Positions 58,296-64,000 of a DNA stretch of 64,000 nucleotides are shown here, piece after piece (positions within the stretch are counted from its first letter, which is position 1; each line of letters starts with the position of its first letter). Source of the stretch: Diplolepis rosae (lineage: Eukaryota; Arthropoda; Insecta; Hymenoptera; Diplolepididae); the NCBI GenBank assembly GCA_030998225.1, contig JAPYXD010000698.1:5435001-5499000 (forward strand). The letters are read 5' to 3'. Under the pieces are notes generated by a model. The model searched no databases. It was not told the origin of the DNA and worked only from the letters and a program-made list of their open reading frames with translations. The position numbers were made by a program, and so were the translations under genes.

Positions 58296-59344
58296 CCCCA
58301 TAGCACAATACCTTCCCTGAACGTTCTATGAACGTTCCCGTGGAATGTTCGGAATGTTCCATCGGAACGTTCAAGGAACGTTCCTAGAACTAAGAAAATG
58401 TCCGTGTTTTTTGAACGTCCCAAAGCAATGTTCTCTGAATGTTCCTGTTGAACGTTCCAGGAACGTTCAAAAGGAATATTGAGAGAACGTTCTGCAGCAA
58501 TATTCAGGGAATATTCAAAGAGAACGTTCCTGGAACCTTCCATACGAACGCTCAGAGAGCATTCGTATCAAACGTTCGTAGAACTTTTCGTGGGAACATT
58601 CAGGGAACATTCGCAGAGAACGTTTTGGAACATTCCGCGGGAATATTTTTTGAGAATGTTCCTGGAATTATTTTCTACGGCATTCAGGAAACTTTCTTTA
58701 TAGATAATCAAATGTTACCTTTATGAAAAAATGTAATTTATTTAAATATTTTATTAAAAACATGTTTAAGTAAACGTTATAGCATTTTCCTCTTTGTACT
58801 TAAAGTATTTTAAAGTATATAAACCAAATATTAATATCTGTAATTAATTCTTTTCATTTTACCTATAAATTAATGCCCAAAATTATTTATAAGAAACATT
58901 CCCTGAATTAGTATGTATGAAGCTGCTGGATTATCTATAAAGAAATTTTCCTGAATGCTGTAGAAAATAATTCCAGGAACATTCTCAAAAAATGTTCCCG
59001 CGAAATGTTTCAAAACGTTCTCTGCGAATGTTCCCTGAATGTTCCCACGAAAAGTTCTACGAACGTTCGATACAAATGCTCTCTGAACGTTCCTATGGAA
59101 GGTTCCAGGAACGTTCCCTTTGAAAATTCTCTGAATATTGCTGCGGAACGTTCTCTCAATATTCCTTTTGAACGTTCCTGGAACGTTCAACAGGAACATT
59201 CAGAGAACATTGCTTTGGGACGTTCAAAAAACCCGGATATTTTCTTAGTTCTAGGAACGTTCCTTGAACGTTCCGATGGAACCTTCCGAACATTTCATGG
59301 GAACGTTCATAGAACGTTCAGGGAAGGTATTGTGCTATGGGGGT
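58296..59344. repeat. inverted arrays of GAACGTTC palindromes
   Basis: Each arm of about 410 bp holds some thirty copies of GAACGTTC or a one-base variant at about 12-bp spacing (GAACGTTCCAGGAACGTTC). The second arm is the inverse of the first, with about 220 bp between. Read as protein the 24-bp double unit gives an eight-residue pattern (NVPGTFKR, NIQGTFAE); I treat that as an artefact. Confidence 0.85.
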
Positions 59345-59489
59345 CATAATAATTGCAATCGTGAATAGCAGTAGTGTAAGTAGTAGTGGTAGTAATAGCC
59401 TTTTGTTAAACAATTGCGTGAATACTACAAAAAAATACAATTTCATGAATATTGCAAATAAGATATTGGATAACAAACATACTGAGGTA

Positions 59490-60050
59490 TCAGATGTCCC
59501 TATTGAAAAACTTGACGTAAAAAATAACGTAAAAAATGACGTAAAAAAGGACGTTTAAAAACGACGTCAAAAATGACATAAAAAACGACGTCAAAAATCA
59601 CGTAAAAAACGAAGTTAAAAATTGGGACAGTTTTTTACGTCGTTTTTTATGTCATTTTTGACGTCGTTTTTTATGTACTTTTTTGTCTTTAAGAAGCCTT
59701 ACATTTCCTATTACATTTTTGTGACTCCTTTACGAAATGCCCATTCCACTTTGAAATAAATTATTTGATTATACAATAGTTCTTTTACTGATAAGCATTT
59801 CTCAATTACGATACCCAATGAACGACCGAATATAAATTGTTAAGGCTTCTTAAAGACAAAAAAGTACATAAAAAACGACGTCAAAAATGACATAAAAAAC
59901 GACGTAAAAAACTGTCCCAATTTTTAACTTCGTTTTTTACGTGATTTTTGACGTCGTTTTTTACGTCATTTTTGACGAAATTTTTGACGTCGTTTTTTAT
60001 GTCATTTTTGACGTCGTTTTTTACGTCAAGTTTTTCAATAGGGGTCTGAG
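59490..60050. repeat. inverted arrays of GACGTCAAAAAT 12-mers
   Basis: GACGT[CA]AAAAA[TC] repeats every 12 bp from 59513 to about 59630. The array then turns over after TTGGGACAG into its own inverse to 59690. The complete block is inverted again at 59841-60050, so it is a hairpin of hairpins. GACGTC is itself a palindrome. Confidence 0.82.
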
Positions 60051-60919
60051 AGGTGTTAAAAATAATAAAGAAGACCTTGATTTATGACTTTACTCACAAA
60101 ACTCTTATGATTGCAAGAAGCAGACTTGACCACAGAAAAAGATGACGTGGTTGAGAGGTTATAATATATAGGGTTACGGAGTAACGGGATATTGAGGTTA
60201 TGGTGTTGGGAAATTTTGAGGTTATAGAGGTAATCCAACTATGTTCCACAAAAAACTCAAAAATTTATTCTGTTTTCATAGACTAGATTCTTCTACTTAA
60301 AGAGGTTAGGTTAGGTTTTGAGGTTATGCAGTAATGGTATTTCGCGGTTAGGGGATTATGGGGCTACGAAATTACTAATTCCGAGAAAGGGGATTCAAAA
60401 TAGCATAAAGTAGATGATTTTATTGCTTCCAGTGAATTTTTTGGTGTTTTTTGAAGTTATGTCAAAATCCTGACGTGTAGGGGTTCAACGAGTTGCGGAT
60501 TCGGTTTCAGCGGAAAAAAATAGATAGGAATATCATACTGGAATCCACGGCTCAGAAAAAAAGTTTTTTTTTGTGGGCCTGTGTTATTTATGGAATTTAT
60601 TTGTGAATTTTGAAAATTCAATTAGTTTGAATTTTCCCGATATTATGCTTGAAACGTTGGAAACTTAGAAACGTTTCATTTTCCCAAAGTTTCATGAAAC
60701 TTTACAACCCTAGTTACGGGGCCCCAGACAACCTACATGGCCAGCCTGGCAGTAGTTACGCCACTCTTCACTTCTATCGTCTGTAATTCTAAAAGTGAAC
60801 AATGAAATTGGCTCAAATTTTGACAGCTGTCGTTTGAAAAATTGTACTTCATGGGAAAAATATGACAATGTAATTTGTGGTTCCATCTCTCTGTCATCCT
60901 ATGAACTTATTGAACTCCC

Positions 60920-61481
60920 TAGTACATTAGCAAAGCATGTATAGCAATCTAAAATTTTTCACTATTTCACGTAAAACGGGAATCAAATAATGGCATTTTT
61001 ATTATTGATATTCGAAAATAGAAAGGTCAAGCGTTTTTGCTGCCTTTTCTTTTAAAATGAAATGGAATCCCAAAGTAAGACGCAATTTTCTGAAGGAATA
61101 ACGGGTTTTCCACTAAAAGAGATCACTTGCAGTTCGGAGAATTCCACTGAGAGTTATACGAATAAACTTAATCCTCATAAAGTGAATAAGAGGGTTGATA
61201 AGATCGTGTTATTGCTACGTTACCATAAGATTTCAGAATGTTTTCTGGGTACACACGAAAAACAAGCTCATAATTATTGCATCTTTAAACGTAATGGAGT
61301 CATTATTTGAATAAATTAGAAATATTGGAATTTTCACGATAATCAAAATATTTGGAGAATAAATTTAGTAAACACATAAACATCTACTAAATTAATCATT
61401 TTAGGGTTAAGCTAGTTCATTTACTTAAATCTTAAAATTTTCTGATGAAATTATAATTTTAACAGCGAATTTTCAAAGTAC
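60920..61481. other. no recognised gene
   Basis: A plus-strand frame of 82 codons at 61062-61310 (MESQSKTQFSEGITGFPLKE...) matches nothing I know and lacks splice partners. It may be chance. Confidence 0.3.
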
Positions 61482-61586
61482 CTCACAGTCTCCTAAAATT
61501 TTCCGCAATTTTTTTAGCTCTCTAAGTATCTTCTGAAGACTTCCTTTTCCTGTTACAGTTTTCGGCAACTGATGATTTTCGTTAAC
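61482..61586 (-). CDS. candidate unassigned exon, 35 codons
   Basis: On the minus strand an acceptor TAATATCTTTAG precedes 105 nt open in phase 0, ending at a donor GAG/GTACTTTG. The peptide VNENHQLPKTVTGKGSLQKI then LRELKKLRKILGDCE is Lys/Leu-rich, helical in pattern and of protein-like composition. I do not recognise it. Its end phase (0) would fit the start of unc-13 exon 1, but it is not C2A. It could be an alternative upstream unc-13 exon, another gene's exon, or chance. Confidence 0.4.
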
Positions 61587-61589
61587 CTA

Positions 61590-62390
61590 AAGATATTAAA
61601 TTATCTGTTAAAATCAATATTTTATTTAATTTAATATTTATTTAATATGCACTTTTTATGAAAAACTTTTTTCAAATTACCAGTAACATAATTAATCCAA
61701 TTGAATATCGTGAATAAATAAAGAAACACTAGTAAGATAAATCCACAGTGGTAGTAAAATATCATCAACTTCACGTGTTTCTAGAAATTGCAGAAAACAT
61801 TCGATTTATAATCTCACTTATTTTCATCTCAAAATCACTTGGAGTATTTGAAACAGTAATTTTAACAGATGTTTAGGTAATTCAGTTAAATTTGACTAGT
61901 TTAATAATTAGCTTCAATTTGATGGGAACTAACTTAAGAAATTTTGAAGACTGAATAATTAATAGTTTAAAAAAATGAATTATTGATGGAACTGTTGGGT
62001 ATGAAACTGAGCTAAACGATTGTCACTGCTGTGTAACTCGAATAAGAACGCATCTACTGTGTGTATTTTCTGCTGCCACTAGTGGCGTCTGATGTATGCG
62101 CATACGCAGCTACTTACGTACCGCGCATCAATCAAGTGGATGACAATGATTTCTACGAGGCACGTATTATTTACTTACATGATCATTTGTTACGCGATAC
62201 ACTCTGTTAGAGGCTATAGCCACCGTTTATCACAGTTTATCGCAAACAATACATCAGGGAGAAGTCGAGTGCAAGTCGTACATCAGGAAACATAATTTTC
62301 TCTATTTTAATCATTTTAACACTAGAACGATTTTCTCTTGTCTTTTATTCTCTGCATCTAAATTAGTGTAATTTTTCAAGGCAAAATAAT
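61590..62390. other. no supported gene; G+C-richer patch at 62020-62300
   Basis: 62020-62300 stands out as less A+T-rich. On the plus strand it has a 67-codon frame with a hydrophobic start (ISTRHVLFTYMIICYAIHSV). On the minus strand it has donor-like GTAC/GTAAGTAG (near 62115). It could be a 5' exon or promoter region; not called. Confidence 0.25.
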
Positions 62391-62720
62391 ATTTTTCTAC
62401 TAGCGGGTCATAAAGTGGACTTTATTGCCCCGTGCGGGGCAAACAAATCCACTTTCTGACCCTATAGTAGAAAAAAAATCGTGTGAAACACGGGAAAAAC
62501 ATTTATTTTACTCGTGTGGTTGTTACCCTCGTTTTGCTCGGGCATCAAACTTCACACTCGCAAAATAAATTTCTTTTTCCCTAGTTGCACAATGTACTAT
62601 TTTCTACTAGCGGGTCATAAAGTGCATTTTATTGCCCCCTGCAGGGCAAATAAATCCATTTTTTGACCCTTAAGTGGAAAAAATCGTATGTTAGACGGGA
62701 GAAACATTTAATAAGTAAAT
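62391..62720. repeat. ACTAGCGGGTCATAAAGTG hairpin repeat, cluster 2
   Basis: Two good copies: at 62395-62473 TTTCTACTAGCGGGTCATAA runs to GCCCCGTGCGGGGC and back to TGACCCTATAGTAGAAA, with arms of about 38 nt. A second starts at 62602. Between them GTGTGGTTGTTACCC..GGGCATCAAACTTCACAC makes another hairpin. Confidence 0.7.
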
Positions 62721-64000
62721 AATAAACAAATATTTCTGAAGATTTCTAGAAAACATCTTTCAACGTTAGGAAACAACTTTTTCGCTGGAAGTTTTCCGAA
62801 ATCGAAAATTTTTTAGAGACTTATTACCGGAAGAACCACAAAAACATGGTTTTTTATTTACATTAAAATATTGTTTAAAGAAAAATTGTGTGTTTTTAAT
62901 TTGTATCTAAAAAACTATTAAGGTTGCATAAAAATTGTAATAAGATAAAAAATGCGTCATGACAAATTCTACGAAATGGTATTTTTTTTTGTGAATGACC
63001 GAAAAAAAATGTTTATCGCGATTTTCGTGCGCGGACAATAATTTTCCGTGATTTCGAGCGCTCGGCGAGTTATTCTTGGTGGCCCTTCAATATATCCTTT
63101 ATCATTTCCCAAAGTTTCAGCCAAAAAAAATCCTTATTATTGAATAATTTTAGAAAAAACTTGAATTCTACTCTTGGTCACGATCGAAATTCTAATTTCA
63201 CTCAATTAGAATTTTATTTTTAGGTAAACTAAAAATTGTGTCTAAAACTAAGAACTTCAATTTTAACGAGTGTTAAGTTCAATTTTTTGTAAAATAATTA
63301 CTATAGATCTATTTTTTTAATTTTATTTAGAAAAGAACATGATATTAGATACTATCATTTCGTAGAATGTAATTTTATTGTACTGGAATCCGATAGAAAT
63401 AGTGAATATTTTTAAAAAATATGCCAAGGCCTGCATAGTAGTGACAATACGAACAATGAAAAGTATAATAATGCGAGAGTGGCAAAAGAACGGATTTATT
63501 CTAATGATAAACAAAACATGTGGATGACGTTGAAAATATTTGTATTTTGCTCTTTATTATAATGTTATATCAAACTCTAATTTATTTTTTTTTCATTTTC
63601 AACTTAAAATTGATTGCAGTAAACTACATTAGCCAATATGAATGCGCAACCGAATATTTTGAAATCTATATAGAATTAAAGCAATAAATAATTTAAAACT
63701 TTGGCTAAAACAGAAATAAAAAAAAATAAAAAATCAATTTTTATTAAAACATTAAATTTTATCTATTTAAGTTTCATTAAGAAAAAATATTTGATTGTTT
63801 CGAAGATAATTATTTGTTTGAAAGGCTTTCTTAGATTTAAAACAATTATTTATTTAAATAAAATAAAATTTGTTTGATTCAAACAAAATACCTTTGGATC
63901 AAAGAACAATTTCTTCAAATCAAATAAATTTCTGCCTTAAATCAAATAAATTATATCTTTGACCATATATGAATGCAATAATTTGTTTGTTTCGAAGAAA
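62721..64000. other. A+T-rich DNA; repeat-like end
   Basis: 62990-63075 (TTTATCGCGATTTTCGTGCGCGGACA) is a G+C-rich patch of unknown nature. 63780-64000 consists of TTTGTTTGATTCAAA/AAATCAAATAAAT motifs like the 46.4 kb MITE and is cut by the window edge. No gene seen. Confidence 0.4.

Larger units (their letters stand above)
57668..60712. mobile_element. 3045-bp composite palindromic hAT element
   Basis: The exact octamer GTTACGGG flanks it (57660-57667 and 60713-60720). The ends are TAGGGATGTAAG and, inverted, TAGGGTTGTAAA; both are followed by GAAACGTTTCAT-type repeats. Inside are three inverted sets: outer arms 58048-58300 / 60336-60583, GAACGTTC arrays 58296-58705 / 58929-59344, and GACGTC arrays 59490-59700 / 59841-60050. 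No transposase is seen. The 60-115 codon frames here come from the arrays, whose 12-bp period keeps several frames open. Confidence 0.82.
57427..60766. mobile_element. second hAT MITE of the same family, split by a 3 kb hAT
   Basis: CAGTGGCGTAACTACGATAA (57427) and TAGTTACGCCACT (to 60766), with octamers TTCACTTT (57419) and TTCACTTC (60767). The left 240 bp shares GACTTTTTGGGGG and ATGACAATATAGGCTA with the 56.75 kb copy. The 57668-60712 insertion sits in it. Confidence 0.8.
56285..60919 (-). mobile_element. mariner element C, broken by hAT insertions
   Basis: TA|GGGAGTTCAATAAGTCCGTA (56283) and the inverse TATGAACTTATTGAACTCCC|TA (to 60921). The span of 4.6 kb includes two independent hAT insertions (56751-56991 and 57427-60766). 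What remains is shorter than a full mariner, so part of the N-terminal coding region has been lost. Confidence 0.85.

Noticed and set aside
58217..59349. Several 73-114 codon frames of repeating NVPGTF/RTFRGN type peptides on both strands
   Set aside because: They are the 12-bp palindromic array read in different frames; a period divisible by three keeps frames open on both strands without selection.

Overview
This window looks like insect nuclear DNA. It is strongly A+T-rich, it holds one large multi-exon animal gene with conventional GT-AG introns, and it is crowded with mariner, hAT, Helitron-like and TTAA-target elements plus a tRNA-derived SINE. The unc-13 peptide and the repeat mix would fit a hymenopteran or similar insect, but I cannot fix the order from sequence alone.

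The only conserved cellular gene I recognise is unc-13 (Munc13 family synaptic vesicle priming factor), on the minus strand. Twelve exons can be placed by reading frame and splice sites: 47609-47732, 27089-27208, 24999-25168, 24574-24761, 23873-23905, 23227-23351, 22900-23083, 22167-22364, 19951-21999, 19720-19814, 19417-19619 and probably 16233-16775. The first eleven join in frame (3489 nt, 1163 codons). They run from the end of the C2A domain, through the helix after it, a long disordered Tyr/Gln/Ser-rich and RxDSY-rich region, to the calmodulin-binding segment. The start of C2A lies at higher coordinates or outside the window. The C1, C2B, MUN and C2C parts lie beyond coordinate 1. A TATA box followed by a splice donor at 17079-17141 suggests a second, internal promoter for a short isoform starting in the 16.2-16.8 kb exon.

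Everything else is intron or intergenic DNA built from mobile elements, many nested. 1-16 kb: a SINE copy; a mariner broken by a 1.7 kb insertion with a 10-bp target duplication; a TTAA element carrying a decayed mariner; and a TTAA nest at 10.9-13.2 kb with a piggyBac-like element, a capped CCTCTT element and inverted SINEs. 17-28 kb: the unc-13 exon cluster, an intronic foldback at 25.8-26.8 kb, and a 93-bp tandem array between perfect 21-bp inverted caps at 27.4-28.3 kb. 28-47.6 kb: the 20.4 kb unc-13 intron, with long palindromes, TTAA elements, a Helitron-like insertion and an IS630-type relic. 48.4-50.5 kb: nested elements holding an almost intact mariner. 52-54 kb: two more palindromes. 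56.3-60.9 kb: a mariner hit by hAT elements, one of which carries three sets of inverted arms, including 12-bp arrays of GAACGTTC and GACGTC. 61-64 kb: a candidate exon, hairpin repeats and unassigned DNA.

The most unusual signals are: (i) TTAA-target elements with unrelated terminal repeats but a shared internal core; (ii) pairs of TTAA elements that abut and share one TTAA; (iii) the composite palindromic hAT; (iv) the inverted-cap tandem arrays; and (v) the possible internal unc-13 promoter.
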